Source: a bacterium (lineage in GTDB: Bacteria > UBP14 > UBA6098 > B30-G16). Taken from it: a stretch of DNA of 64,000 bases. The position numbers and the translations under genes were made by a program. Below the pieces are notes generated by a model. That model was not told where the DNA came from. It saw only the letters and a program-made list of their open reading frames with translations, and did not search any database. Positions 9,283 through 19,069 of the stretch are shown here, piece after piece (the stretch's first letter is position 1; every line of letters starts with the position of its first letter). The stretch is from NCBI GenBank assembly GCA_030613005.1, contig JAUWMV010000009.1:17083-81082 (forward strand), written 5' to 3'.

Positions 9283-12075
9283 TTATTCTTGTTTAAGAAA
9301 TTCCTCAACGGTAATAGAAACTCTACGGTTCAAAACACGTCCTTCAGGAATGCTGTTATTACCCACGATTGTTCTCTCGATTTCCCCGAATGGCTTGTTT
9401 GTCTGTATTTCGAAAGGCATCTCCTCGCCTTTTCCTTCCGTGATTATTTCGACGTTGTTTTTTGCAAGCCAGTCTTCGAATTCTTTGTCCGTAGTTAAAT
9501 TTAATGTAAACTTAAATATGGTTTTAAACATGTCATACATACGCTGAGTACGCTCTATCGACAATTCCTTGTTTCTGGATGGACTTCCTATTATATCCGT
9601 ATGTCCTGTAATTCTAACTGTTATTTGATTGTTGGGAATTGATGATTTTGCGATGATATTTCCACAAAGGTCCTCGAGTCGACTCTCCAGGTATTTGGAT
9701 TCGCTGAAAGCCTCGTCGAATGTGAAACGAACGAGAAGAGAAGATTCGGTTCTGCGAGTCCAGTCATCAATAAACACAACCATATCCTTTGAGAAGAATT
9801 CATATTCTTTGCCATATATATCTTTTACATCAACGACAACTCGGTAACTTTCCCGGGGATCGATTATAAAACCCTTATTATCAATCCACTTCCACGAAAA
9901 TTCCTTTGGAGGCGCACCTTTGCCTTCCGAAAGAACAATAAACGGTTCCATCTTCCCACTCTCAGAAATATATATTCTGTAACGATCGATAAGTGAATCC
10001 TGGGAAGTTCTGATCTCGATTATATTGTTTTTAAATTTCTCGGGGATATTAAAGTCTATTGTAAACTTAGCTTCTTCGAATGGCTTAAATAAAATTTCCT
10101 CAGGTGTAACCCATATTTTTAGAATTGCTTTCTCTGTTTCGACTTTTCTAATAGAAATAGAAACTGGCATTCGCTCGAGGGGGCAGAACATCTGCATTTT
10201 TGGGATAAGATAATTCCTCAGGATGTTTAATTTCTCGAGTGTTTTAACAGGATCTGTGTCAATCGGTGCTAAACCCTCGAGAAGAATCCCTGAGTTGAGA
10301 TTGGAGCATAGGAGACCTGCCACGATACCTGCTAATGTATCAAAAGCTTCTTCTGCTTTCTTTGGAATTTCTGTTTCATCGAGACCCATTTCAAACTCAT
10401 ATACAAGTGGATCCACATCCATTATGCTTGCTGAGATTTCCACACGTCTGTTTTCTTCACCGATCATTTTTTTATCTTCATTTGAAATAAGCGATCGGGA
10501 GCCCACAATTCTTTGCAAGCTAAAGTCATACTCCAAGATAGGTTTAGCAATCACCGATGTTCTGGGAGCACCATACCGAACCAGCTTGTCCGCAACAACC
10601 TGTGCGCGTTTTTTTGCAAGATTGCTATCAATTTCCTCACTAAAAGGATCCACGAAGCCTTTAACCTCAAGGATTACCTCCGGGTTCTCAAGCATTCGCT
10701 CAGCGATTATTCCAAGTGTTTTTTCGAATCTTTCTGGCACTTCATAGGAATCTGGGTTAAAAAAGATTTTGGGTTCGATAGGTAGTTCGACTGTCATATA
10801 TGTTAGATTGGGAATCATCAAGTCGGTTATAATTGGTGCAATTTCTACAAAAGGCTCCTCATATACCTCGACTTCAAGTGCAAGTCTATTGTCTGTCTCG
10901 TCTTCCTCTTCGATATTGCCTGCAAATTTCGGGAATTTGCTTCCGTCGTCATCGATTGAGAAAAATAATTTATAACTTCCCGGTTTCTTTGGATAAAATC
11001 TAACTGGGCAGAATAATGTTTCCTTTGCAGCAAGTATTGGTATTTCATGAATTCCCACAAACGATGTTTCCGATTCCGAAATTGAGATAAAAGACAGATA
11101 AGTTATCGTATCTGTTGGAACCTCCCCTTTGTTGACAACTTGGAAGTTAAAAACCAATTCTTCAAGAGGAACCAACACTTCGGTACCTTCTGAAAAAACC
11201 ATAAGATCCGGTTTTGGCAGTATAATTTGTGGTTCTGCATAAATTAATCCAACTCTGTGTGAGGTTAAACCCGCTCGTGAGACATCGTTGTTTGAAACAT
11301 GATATCCCAAGTCGTACCCTATATTAAAGCCGGTTATTAGTATTGGAACCGAGAGTTCAAACCACATCGAAGAATTTCGCCAACCTAAGGAAATATCCAT
11401 ATTTGAGAATTCATATCCTGCTCCAACATCTGGAATAAATCCGGATGTTGCATCGTATCTTGAACCTGCATAAACTTTTAATCCAGAAAATAAATAGCTA
11501 TGCAAGAGAAAATTAAATTTCTTAGGTGGATGCGCATTCTCGGGTTTAATCGACAAATTTGGACTAATAAGATTGTCTAACCATAGATACAGTGAGAAGG
11601 TTCTTAATTGAACTGTAGAACCCATATCAAAGCCTAAGGATAAAAATGAACTTGATTCAGTGAACAATGGATCTGATGGATCAAAATCAACGAATTCCGT
11701 CTCATTATGACTTCCATGATGTATTGTGGGACTAACCCAGAGGGATAAGTTTAATTTATTGTATGTAAACAATTTTGTCTGGTAGATTGGAGCGATCTTT
11801 TGGATGGAAAAGTATGTGTTGCCCTCATGATCCATATAACCCCCAACACGACCCCATTGGTAATGAGGAGAAAAAAATGAAATTCGAGCTGAGTGCAATG
11901 CATCGCCAATTCCCCAAAACGGTTTGGAGAATTCGGCTGAGAAAAATTTTCCCGGTGACCAGACAGGAACGGGAATTTCTGAATAAGTCTCCTTTGGTAA
12001 AGTTTCTTTATACGGGTTCTGTGCAACAGCTGGAATAGCTATCACTAACAAAATTGTCAATAGGAAATTCCGCAA
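9283..12075 (-). CDS. Large OmpA-family outer membrane protein with multiple OmpA-like domains (divergent paralog)
   Basis: 930 residues with a signal peptide at about 1-18, ending AVAQN. Residues about 20-290 look like an outer-membrane beta barrel, though the GPRSLGMG motif of its two paralogs is missing. Residues about 300-420 are a CARDB/Ig-like domain rich in VVNKGEVPTDT-like strands. Then come an OmpA-like domain (about 430-560, ending EENRRVEIS), a degenerate second one, a FlgD-like Ig segment (SFKEF.WKWIDNKG region), and a C-terminal OmpA domain with GHTDIIGSPSRNKELSIERT and NRRVSI. OmpA domains bind peptidoglycan, so the protein should bridge outer membrane and murein. The start appears to be TTG at 12075, three bases after a G6 tract that probably serves as the ribosome site. 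It is a paralog of the genes at 20433 and 39850. Confidence 0.82.
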   Translation of the reverse strand: MRNFLLTILLVIAIPAVAQNPYKETLPKETYSEIPVPVWSPGKFFSAEFSKPFWGIGDALHSARISFFSPHYQWGRVGGYMDHEGNTYFSIQKIAPIYQTKLFTYNKLNLSLWVSPTIHHGSHNETEFVDFDPSDPLFTESSSFLSLGFDMGSTVQLRTFSLYLWLDNLISPNLSIKPENAHPPKKFNFLLHSYLFSGLKVYAGSRYDATSGFIPDVGAGYEFSNMDISLGWRNSSMWFELSVPILITGFNIGYDLGYHVSNNDVSRAGLTSHRVGLIYAEPQIILPKPDLMVFSEGTEVLVPLEELVFNFQVVNKGEVPTDTITYLSFISISESETSFVGIHEIPILAAKETLFCPVRFYPKKPGSYKLFFSIDDDGSKFPKFAGNIEEEDETDNRLALEVEVYEEPFVEIAPIITDLMIPNLTYMTVELPIEPKIFFNPDSYEVPERFEKTLGIIAERMLENPEVILEVKGFVDPFSEEIDSNLAKKRAQVVADKLVRYGAPRTSVIAKPILEYDFSLQRIVGSRSLISNEDKKMIGEENRRVEISASIMDVDPLVYEFEMGLDETEIPKKAEEAFDTLAGIVAGLLCSNLNSGILLEGLAPIDTDPVKTLEKLNILRNYLIPKMQMFCPLERMPVSISIRKVETEKAILKIWVTPEEILFKPFEEAKFTIDFNIPEKFKNNIIEIRTSQDSLIDRYRIYISESGKMEPFIVLSEGKGAPPKEFSWKWIDNKGFIIDPRESYRVVVDVKDIYGKEYEFFSKDMVVFIDDWTRRTESSLLVRFTFDEAFSESKYLESRLEDLCGNIIAKSSIPNNQITVRITGHTDIIGSPSRNKELSIERTQRMYDMFKTIFKFTLNLTTDKEFEDWLAKNNVEIITEGKGEEMPFEIQTNKPFGEIERTIVGNNSIPEGRVLNRRVSITVEEFLKQE

Positions 12076-12448
12076 GTTCCCCCCACGCTTTTTGATTATC
12101 TCAGATTTTATGACTTAATAATTGACAATAAAATCTAATTCAGTTTCTATGCAGTTCTCAGAAACGCTGGCAGTTCTCGGATATCTGGTTTTTCATTTGT
12201 AGTCGTTAAGATTTATCCGCAATTTAAATGTAAAAGTTGTACTATCTAATATCAATTTTATTTAATAAAACGCTTAAGTATCTCTTTGTAAATTGTTAAA
12301 TAACCAAAAAATTTACATCGAATGTATGTATATTTCAAGTTATTTTTCAGTAATGGAAGTTCTCGAGGTAGGTAAGTAAATATTAAAAATGAATTTCCAA
12401 ATTGGCATTCTGGATCAGTTACAACTGTATGTAGAAAATTTGGAAAAC
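12076..12448. other. 373-bp intergenic region between murI and the 930-residue OmpA-type gene
   Basis: AT-rich, with no open frame I could support. It would contain the promoter of the minus-strand OmpA-type gene. A 19-bp-spaced direct repeat is listed separately. I saw no clear terminator for murI. Confidence 0.6.
12151..12181. repeat. Two direct copies of GCAGTTCTCRGA, 19 bp apart
   Basis: The 12-base word occurs at 12151-12162 and again at 12170-12181, differing at one base. A third weaker relative (GAAGTTCTCGAG) lies near 12356. Spacing near two helical turns upstream of an envelope gene would suit an operator, but nothing else supports that. Confidence 0.35.
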
Positions 12449-13264
12449 TTAATCTGAGGAGACAAGTGTTACTTTATCTAATTTTCTAGAGAGGAATTTC
12501 TCGCCAATTTTTGCGAATCTTTCCGGTGAATCGGACACGAAGAATTTTTCAGAACCCTTACCTCGTTGTGCATGAAGATCGTTTAATTCGAGGAATTTTT
12601 GAAGCTCGAAAATCACTGCATATGCAGAATCGATAATTTTTATCGTTGAACCGGCTGCGGAACGAATAGCATCATACAGCAGAGGATAATGTGTGCAACC
12701 GAGAATTAAAGTATCAATTTCTGCACGAAAAATATCATCGAGGTAATAATGGACGAAGTAATCGACAGCAGGACCGGTAAAAAAGCCCTCCTCAGCCAAT
12801 GGGACGAAAAGCGGACATGCCTTTGCAATAACAGTAATTTCAGGATTCAATTTCTCAACAGCCTTCTGATACGAGAAAGAGTTTATAGTGCCGATGGTTC
12901 CTATAACAGCGATATGGTTTGTTTTAGTATTTTCGACTGCTGCTTTAGCTCCCGGCTCAATGACTCCAATTACTGGCACTGCAAGCCATCGTTCAAGCTC
13001 ACTCATTGCAACGCTCGATGCTGTGTTGCATGCCACAAGAAGCATCTTTATCCCGAAGCCCATAAGAAATCTTGCATTCTGCAATGAAAATCGAGTAACT
13101 ATCTTCGATGACTGTGGTCCATATGGATATCTTGCTGTATCGCCGAAATAAACGATGTCTTCACCGGGAAGCTGTTTTAGAAGTTCTTTTACGACAGTAA
13201 GTCCACCCACACCTGAATCGAAGACGCCAATAGGTGAATTTCGTTTCTCGATTGGAAGTTTCAT
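12449..13264 (-). CDS. murI: Glutamate racemase
   Basis: 271 residues, normal family length. It interconverts L- and D-glutamate to supply D-Glu for peptidoglycan; cytoplasmic. Visible motifs are GVFDSGVGG (catalytic Asp16/Ser17 region), FGDTARYPYG near residue 40, VACNTAS with the first catalytic Cys79, and LGCTHYPLL with the second catalytic Cys near residue 190. It starts at ATG 13264. Its neighbours are on the same strand but separated by 370 bp downstream and about 180 bp upstream, so it may be transcribed alone. Together with alr at 23530 and the M23 peptidase at 52626 it belongs to the murein functions of this region. Confidence 0.97.
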   Translation of the reverse strand: MKLPIEKRNSPIGVFDSGVGGLTVVKELLKQLPGEDIVYFGDTARYPYGPQSSKIVTRFSLQNARFLMGFGIKMLLVACNTASSVAMSELERWLAVPVIGVIEPGAKAAVENTKTNHIAVIGTIGTINSFSYQKAVEKLNPEITVIAKACPLFVPLAEEGFFTGPAVDYFVHYYLDDIFRAEIDTLILGCTHYPLLYDAIRSAAGSTIKIIDSAYAVIFELQKFLELNDLHAQRGKGSEKFFVSDSPERFAKIGEKFLSRKLDKVTLVSSD

Positions 13265-13305
13265 TTATTTATGTATCCTGCATATTTGATTGCACTTAAT
13301 GAAAT

Positions 13306-13324
13306 GCCGGACTGTTAATCCGGC
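13306..13324 (-). terminator. Probable terminator hairpin after the 373-residue secreted protein gene
   Basis: A perfect 6-bp inverted repeat GCCGGA/TCCGGC with a 7-base loop lies 118 bp past the stop of the minus-strand gene at 13442-14563. On that strand it is followed by ATTTCATT, a poor U-tract, so termination may be weak. Confidence 0.5.
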
Positions 13325-13441
13325 TAAATCGATGTTGTATTACAGTTCCTATAGATTTCTTGATAGAGTGAAGGTTATCGTATTGAAAAATTACGTTAGT
13401 TACTCTTTTCTAATCCGAACCTAAGAAATTTTTACGACTTA

Positions 13442-14563
13442 TTATTTAACAACTAGAACCTTTCGGGATGCACCTTTTCCATTAGCAAGGACTTGTATTA
13501 AATACACTCCTGTAGAGACAAAATTGCCCACATGGGACCTTAAATCCCATGAAATAGTATGTCTTCCGGGTTCCATCTCCCCGGAGTAGAGTACTGTAAC
13601 AACTCTCCCTGAGATATCTCGCACTTGTACATCGACTATCTGAGAGTGTTTTAGCACCTCGATTTGTATCGAAGTTCTACCGTTAGTGGGATTGGGATAC
13701 GGTGCACCTATCAAAAACCTCGCTGGCAAAAGATTCTCGGGCAGATCCACAATTTTATTAGGCCATTGACCATAGTAAAAACCGGTTAAATAGCTTTCAT
13801 AGGAGCCTAATTCTATTGGGTTCCATCTTACAATCATAATAAGATCGTTTATAATCCTTGAATGCTCATTATATTCCCACTTAACAGCGGAGTTATCTGC
13901 TGTGTCGATTAATGCGATCTCATCCGCATATAAATGGTGTCTCGTACCGAATGGAACTGCCATAGCAACCTCTATACTATCGGGTGGCCACTCCCCTAAG
14001 AACATAACGTATGGTGGAACGCCGGATCCTTGATATGTTACCTCTGTTCTGAAAGTGTCTCCCCAAGCGTCTATTAAAGGGGCATCGACATCTCCTATTC
14101 TCACGTCGTTGTATGATAAAATACCAATCCAATTGCTGTCGGATGTTTCATTCCACACTTCATATTCGATATAGATAAACTGATCGATCGAATCGGGACT
14201 TAGGATATAAAATTTCTCCCATACAGTAAATGGACCGACAACCCATACTGCAGACATTGTGTTGTCGCCATATATCTTCATACGGTCTCTGAGCGTCAAA
14301 TCCAAGTCGCCAATACCGGGAACGTTGCAATAAGTAAGGTTGTTAATATTGATACAGAAATGGGAATAATGTGGATCTGTAGGAAAGCCCTGCATCAACG
14401 GGAAAGGCGTAGGGCTAAATCTTCCTATAGTGAATTGTCCAGTAATTTCATCCGCTACCACAGCTACAAAGGCGTTGCTAAGCGTAATCGTTCCGTGAGA
14501 CATAGTAATGGCTGCGAGAATAAAAACATATATAACGATTAAAAAATTTTCCCTTAATTTCAT
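13442..14563 (-). CDS. Secreted protein with C-terminal T9SS-type-A-like sorting domain
   Basis: 373 residues. The N-terminus (about 1-25) is a signal peptide ending near SHGTIT. Residues about 30-275 form a domain I do not recognise by name; it is shared with the N-terminal part of the protein at 15584-18763 (ADEITGQFTIG against VDELSGEFDVG, then DAP, PP and W-x-P landmarks in the same order). Residues about 280-373 are a FlgD-like/Por-type domain: a YPNPTNG motif, RDISGRVV, SWDLRSHVG, GVYLIQV and a final KVLVVK. In Bacteroidetes and relatives this domain directs type IX secretion and surface anchoring; whether that applies here is inferred. The function of the main domain is unknown. Confidence 0.82.
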   Translation of the reverse strand: MKLRENFLIVIYVFILAAITMSHGTITLSNAFVAVVADEITGQFTIGRFSPTPFPLMQGFPTDPHYSHFCININNLTYCNVPGIGDLDLTLRDRMKIYGDNTMSAVWVVGPFTVWEKFYILSPDSIDQFIYIEYEVWNETSDSNWIGILSYNDVRIGDVDAPLIDAWGDTFRTEVTYQGSGVPPYVMFLGEWPPDSIEVAMAVPFGTRHHLYADEIALIDTADNSAVKWEYNEHSRIINDLIMIVRWNPIELGSYESYLTGFYYGQWPNKIVDLPENLLPARFLIGAPYPNPTNGRTSIQIEVLKHSQIVDVQVRDISGRVVTVLYSGEMEPGRHTISWDLRSHVGNFVSTGVYLIQVLANGKGASRKVLVVK

Positions 14564-14696
14564 ATCAACTCCCGACTAAGAATTTCTTAATTGCTTCTGT
14601 TAACATTTTGTTTTAGAATTTAATTTTAAATAATTATTTACAATTATAAATACTAATCATTCAGGACATTACAGTCAACATATTTTATATTTTCCA

Positions 14697-14740
14697 AAAG
14701 AGGAATGATTTTCAATTTTTTTTAATGTATCATTCCTCTT
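14697..14740 (-). terminator. Rho-independent-like terminator after the 221-residue DUF5683-type gene
   Basis: A 12-base inverted repeat AAGAGGAATGAT / ATCATTCCTCTT flanks an AT-rich loop, beginning 42 bp past the stop at 14782. On the minus strand the 3' arm runs into TTTT. The element is nearly symmetric and could act on both strands. Confidence 0.65.
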
Positions 14741-14781
14741 AATTTTATCGAATGGAATTCCTTTAAATAATCACCTAACCC

Positions 14782-15447
14782 TTAGAATTCGTAACTCGCC
14801 ATGATGCTAATCCCGATATTGTTATCATGAATAGCTGTAGCTCTTGCGTTAATGTCCACTTTTGAGGGTCCATACCGATGTATTCTTAGAACATTCAAAA
14901 CGCTAACAAGTCTATTCAGAATGGCTGCACCTATTGCATATTCAAAGTTCCTCTTAGAACGATTAGATGAGGTCCACAAATCATAGAATTTCATTTGTTG
15001 TGATTCCTCGAGCCACTCCCAGTTGTATTTCTCATCGAGAAGATCATTAATATTGTAACCGAACTGTTGAAGAATTATGTTGTAAACTTTTCGGCTGGGA
15101 TATAATCCTACAATTTTGTAGTAATCATCGTCATTGATATTTGGATTTGCTTCGGCATATCGAGCAGCATACCATTTGCTTCTATCGTTGAGCCATTTGT
15201 GTTGCACAAAAAAAACAGCACCGGATGTCCAGATGACACCTTCCGCTGCAATTAATGGATAACCTGAACGGGGTGAATCGAGAAATATTTCACCGGCTCC
15301 GGGAATCAACACAGATAATGCTATAGCTTTGCTCAGACTCTTTCGTTCAATCTTCTCTTCCTCAAAATATGCTCGTCCGCTGAAAATGTTCTGTCCAAAT
15401 AAGACTGCGGAACATAGGATCAATATAGTCAAAATTTTCAACTTCAT
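14782..15447 (-). CDS. DUF5683-like membrane/exported protein
   Basis: 221 residues with an N-terminal signal peptide or anchor (about 1-18). Residues about 38-85 contain the DUF5683-type signature SVLIPGAGEIF followed by hydrophobic helices near the GYPLIAAEGVIW motif. A second hydrophobic segment, AIGAAILNRLVSVLNV, lies near residue 172. DUF5683 is of unknown function and is common in Bacteroidetes and FCB-type genomes. The gene is paralogous to the one at 19070-19927, with which it shares the layout PGxGE(I/F), a glycine-rich helix, a V.LN/NHLIS segment and a closing DxNAR motif. It starts at ATG 15447 with GAGAGAA upstream. Confidence 0.72.
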   Translation of the reverse strand: MKLKILTILILCSAVLFGQNIFSGRAYFEEEKIERKSLSKAIALSVLIPGAGEIFLDSPRSGYPLIAAEGVIWTSGAVFFVQHKWLNDRSKWYAARYAEANPNINDDDYYKIVGLYPSRKVYNIILQQFGYNINDLLDEKYNWEWLEESQQMKFYDLWTSSNRSKRNFEYAIGAAILNRLVSVLNVLRIHRYGPSKVDINARATAIHDNNIGISIMASYEF

Positions 15448-15583
15448 ATAATTCTCTCTATTAACGATTCACTAAATAATTTCCAGCACTAAAATTTGAT
15501 TAACCGAGAGCAATGAAATATCCTTTTTCTTTTGTAGCTTTCGCAATTATTAGGTTTTTTTAACACAAAGTAATGAATTTAAT

Positions 15584-18500
15584 CTATTCCTTGCCAATTG
15601 TCACAGTTCCGGAGTTTCTTATAAGGAATATGTATCCCTTTGTCGGTTCAAGATTGTCGGGAGTATTGAAGAACATGCCATCCCAACCCGAGACCTGTAT
15701 AATTGAAACACTATCCGACGTGACAATGCTGTCAATGGGAAAAACGTTATATGGTGCTCCGATGAAATTCCAACCTTGGAATACCTCGCAGGTAAAGCCG
15801 TTAACCGGATCACCGACCAGTGGAATTTCGAAAGCGGAATCGCAATATATCCAGTAACTCTCGCCCGGTTGAACTCTTTTGGCAATTCTAAACGAACGAA
15901 TGCTTTGATTGTATGAATACGGTCCCAATACCCCCGGAAAAATTATTTTTGCATCGCTAGTCGGGTTTCTGGTTGGCAGAGAAACGAGATTCCAGCCAGA
16001 GTCCAATGCAAGTGAGGATATCTCCATATCGGGCATCGACCAAGAAATATAGAGAGTTTCGAAAGGCTCGGATATGTATAGAGTTTCAACTTTCATATCG
16101 ATAACATTGTTAAGCATAAAAACACCATCGGTGAAGATTCCGGGTTCCCAGTGAACTGTTACAGGCTTATCATAGTCCACGAATATTGTCCACAAGTTAA
16201 TCGGTTCGACGTCTTTTATGTCCCTTGCAAGCTGCGATACGGATGGATAGAGAGGATCATTTATTTCGAAAAATGCCTTCAATTCTGTAGGAGCCGGTGG
16301 CAAGTATAATACATCTAGACCAGGATCGTAACCATCTGTGGCTCTATACCCGATACCAAAGCTAAGCCCAAATACTTTAGTATTGTCCTCGAAATAGATC
16401 GTTTGAAGCCAAGGGTTAACAGAATAATTAACGAATATTGCTCCATTTTCCCAGGATGTTTCCATTAAATCTGCATTGAAAGAATTTACAACTATTGGAG
16501 TAAATTCACCTGCAGAAACGCTTTCCGATATCTCGAGAGTTAATGTTCCCAAAAGGTCGCCTTCAAACCAAGTAGATATAGGCCATTCTATGTTAATTGT
16601 CCAGTTATCGCCTGCTCCACTAAGGGATACATCACTTGGAGTCGGTATGACCGCAGGTGTAAAATCTATTGGAACTGCAATCTTCGAGTCCAAAGAGAAA
16701 TCGAGTTTCATTCCACTTGTGCGTGAAAGTTCGAGATATTCAATGTATATAGGTATTACTATAGTTTCACCCGCCACGCCAAAAGTCTTAGGGAATGCTA
16801 TTACAATACGTCCTGCGATTCTTATTTCGAATTCATGTTCCCAGATAGCTCGATTGCAGAATGAATCCTGTGCAGAGATAGAAATAAGTGCGTTTTTGCA
16901 TTCAACAGTTGGGATTAGCCAGTCAAAGGATTCCGTGGTCATAAATGTATCTGTAGCCTCACAATAGTCTATTACTATCGATGTCATATCCCACAATCCA
17001 AACATATCTGTAAAAGAAACATTAACATGCATAGTATCACCGATATAGAGGAGAGTGCTCGGAACGACCCAGATTAACTCGGGAGCCTTGGAATCCAACG
17101 GTCCGTAGGTAATTATTTCTATTGGATTTCGAGTGAGATCAAAATCTCCATAACTGATTTTGACATATGCGCTTTCGATTTCAGTTTCGGGAAGGTCGTT
17201 GCTGAGATTCCATTTAAAACAGTGTACACCAGTTCCGACAGAATCGCCAATGTTATTCTCCCAGTGTGATAGATTGGATTGCTCTGGATAATGCCAGCTG
17301 TCGCCTTCGTTGATCGAGACGGAAAAATTGAGATGAACCGGTAGATTATCGCAGGTGATAACGTGATAACAAACATCGACCATATTCTGCGAATCACAAT
17401 CGGTTTCCTCGAAGAAAACCAAACTATCGAATGTCACCATAGGAATATCGTCAGGAATATGAATCCAAAATGTGTCCCGAAGTGTCTCACTTTCGGTTAA
17501 GACAAAAATATTGTATGTTAAGGAATCGTTAAAAAGGCTTTCTGGAATCGACATAATCCAATCAATAACTTGAGTACCTCCAAAACCGGAAAGCATGGGA
17601 AGAGTTAAAGGATTTGATGCTCCACCTATATGTTCCAAGCCGGAAGAGAAATAGTCGAGAACCACTTGTACGTTTGTTAGATCAGCTATATCACCGTTAG
17701 TTAGAATAACTTCTATTGTAAATGGATTAGGGCTAACATCACCGCATGCAGGACAGAACTCCTGTGGAAAATGTTCGAATTTAAGTCCCATATCAACATC
17801 TCCTAAACCGTAATATGTAACATATACTAAAGTATCACCCGGTCTAATAAAAACTGGATACCATTTCAGCATAGTAGCAGTATCTCCAATGAACCCTCCA
17901 GTTGTATCTGCAATCCAATCTGCATCTGCCCAACCGTTGATCGAAGAAATATTCCAGTTGCCATACCAGAAGACATTAGGCGGATTATCCCTAGCCTCGA
18001 AACCTCGCAGAATCCCAGTAGCAACGATATCGGCTGGGGCTGGTGGGAATGTATGTTCATAGGCATGCCAAATAGGTGGTATTCCCGGTGAAAGCGTATC
18101 GAAAAAAATCTGTGGTATACCAACATAACCGAAAGCAGTGCTTATCGGAGCTCCGTCGTTGAGGTCGAGCATTGTATCAAAATAAACTATTAATCCAAAC
18201 CAATGAGAAAAAGAATCCGCACAGGTAATAGTGGCTTTGAATTTAACCATCTCGAGGTCTCCTGGACTATCGCCAAGTTGCTCTGATAATATCTGCTGCT
18301 CGATTTTCACTCCGCGCCAGTTGTTCCATATAGAAAAAACAGTATCACCTCTCTTGAAATCGATACTGGTTACAGGTAATGATGCAGTAGTCTTCGCCCA
18401 AACACTATCGACCCAATACATAACCCATTCTGTACCCGGTGTGGAAGGCCAAGAAAAAGTTAGCCTTTTATAACTTCCAGTGCCAGTGGGATCGCACCCA

Positions 18501-18763
18501 ACATCGAACTCTCCGCTTAGCTCATCAACAATTCCCTGAACATAGCCATTTTCTGTTATCCAATCCATAGGTTCGGTTGTCGCAAATGTATGCATATCTG
18601 CATCGATTACTTCACCTAAACCCCGACTTTCCCTTACATAGTTGATTTTCCATTTTCTATAAGCTATAGGATCAGAGGGAATGCTTTCCAGCAGTGGTTC
18701 TGCAATTGCAAAACCGATTGTAATACTTATGATTGATAATAACACCAGATAACGAAATTTCAT
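15584..18763 (-). CDS. Large secreted multidomain protein
   Basis: 1059 residues from the ATG at 18763, chosen because GGAGGTG sits 6 bases upstream; a TTG at 18778 would overlap that site. Signal peptide about 1-21. Residues about 60-335 are the unnamed domain shared with the 13442 gene, including DxNDGAP, YGNWN and an LKWYP...YVTYYGLG stretch. The middle (about 340-800) holds beta-sandwich regions, one with cohesin-like character (VAGETIVIPIYIEY, then GDLLGTLTLEIS near 690-770). The C-terminal ~150 residues contain two GWN-type motifs (SGWNLVSLP and GWNFIGAPY) typical of secreted proteins in candidate phyla. It lacks a standard FlgD-like tail. Probably a cell-surface or extracellular protein; function unknown. 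Confidence 0.8.
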   Translation of the reverse strand: MKFRYLVLLSIISITIGFAIAEPLLESIPSDPIAYRKWKINYVRESRGLGEVIDADMHTFATTEPMDWITENGYVQGIVDELSGEFDVGCDPTGTGSYKRLTFSWPSTPGTEWVMYWVDSVWAKTTASLPVTSIDFKRGDTVFSIWNNWRGVKIEQQILSEQLGDSPGDLEMVKFKATITCADSFSHWFGLIVYFDTMLDLNDGAPISTAFGYVGIPQIFFDTLSPGIPPIWHAYEHTFPPAPADIVATGILRGFEARDNPPNVFWYGNWNISSINGWADADWIADTTGGFIGDTATMLKWYPVFIRPGDTLVYVTYYGLGDVDMGLKFEHFPQEFCPACGDVSPNPFTIEVILTNGDIADLTNVQVVLDYFSSGLEHIGGASNPLTLPMLSGFGGTQVIDWIMSIPESLFNDSLTYNIFVLTESETLRDTFWIHIPDDIPMVTFDSLVFFEETDCDSQNMVDVCYHVITCDNLPVHLNFSVSINEGDSWHYPEQSNLSHWENNIGDSVGTGVHCFKWNLSNDLPETEIESAYVKISYGDFDLTRNPIEIITYGPLDSKAPELIWVVPSTLLYIGDTMHVNVSFTDMFGLWDMTSIVIDYCEATDTFMTTESFDWLIPTVECKNALISISAQDSFCNRAIWEHEFEIRIAGRIVIAFPKTFGVAGETIVIPIYIEYLELSRTSGMKLDFSLDSKIAVPIDFTPAVIPTPSDVSLSGAGDNWTINIEWPISTWFEGDLLGTLTLEISESVSAGEFTPIVVNSFNADLMETSWENGAIFVNYSVNPWLQTIYFEDNTKVFGLSFGIGYRATDGYDPGLDVLYLPPAPTELKAFFEINDPLYPSVSQLARDIKDVEPINLWTIFVDYDKPVTVHWEPGIFTDGVFMLNNVIDMKVETLYISEPFETLYISWSMPDMEISSLALDSGWNLVSLPTRNPTSDAKIIFPGVLGPYSYNQSIRSFRIAKRVQPGESYWIYCDSAFEIPLVGDPVNGFTCEVFQGWNFIGAPYNVFPIDSIVTSDSVSIIQVSGWDGMFFNTPDNLEPTKGYIFLIRNSGTVTIGKE

Positions 18764-18778
18764 CGTTATCACCTCCAA

Positions 18779-19069
18779 TTTTTAATTTCTATTCAAGAAA
18801 ATATCGATAAATTTTAATAAATAATAAGATAAGTTCGATAGATTTGAAATAAAAAACAAACAAAATATTAGATATTATAATTTACCATGTTCTCTTCACG
18901 TCGATCACCACCCATAGATTATAATCTAACTTTTGCGATATAATGTTAAAAATTTTTGAATAACTTCAATAATCTATCCATTGTGCAAATGTAAAGATTT
19001 CAATTTATTTATTAATCCAACAATTTGTTGCTGAATTTCCTATTTTTCAGATTCAGTTATGAGACATCA
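18779..19069. other. AT-rich intergenic region with no gene seen
   Basis: About 300 bases between the minus-strand gene starting at 18763 and the 3' end of the DUF5683 gene at 19070. It presumably holds the promoter of the 15584-18763 gene. I saw no open frame, RNA or strong hairpin. Confidence 0.5.

Noticed and set aside
10223..10747. 174-codon plus-strand frame inside the 930-residue OmpA-type gene
   Set aside because: Antisense shadow of a protein with clear domains; no ribosome site or similarity.
18764..18778. TTG start at 18778 for the 1059-residue secreted protein
   Set aside because: It would lie within the GGAGGTG ribosome site that serves the ATG at 18763.
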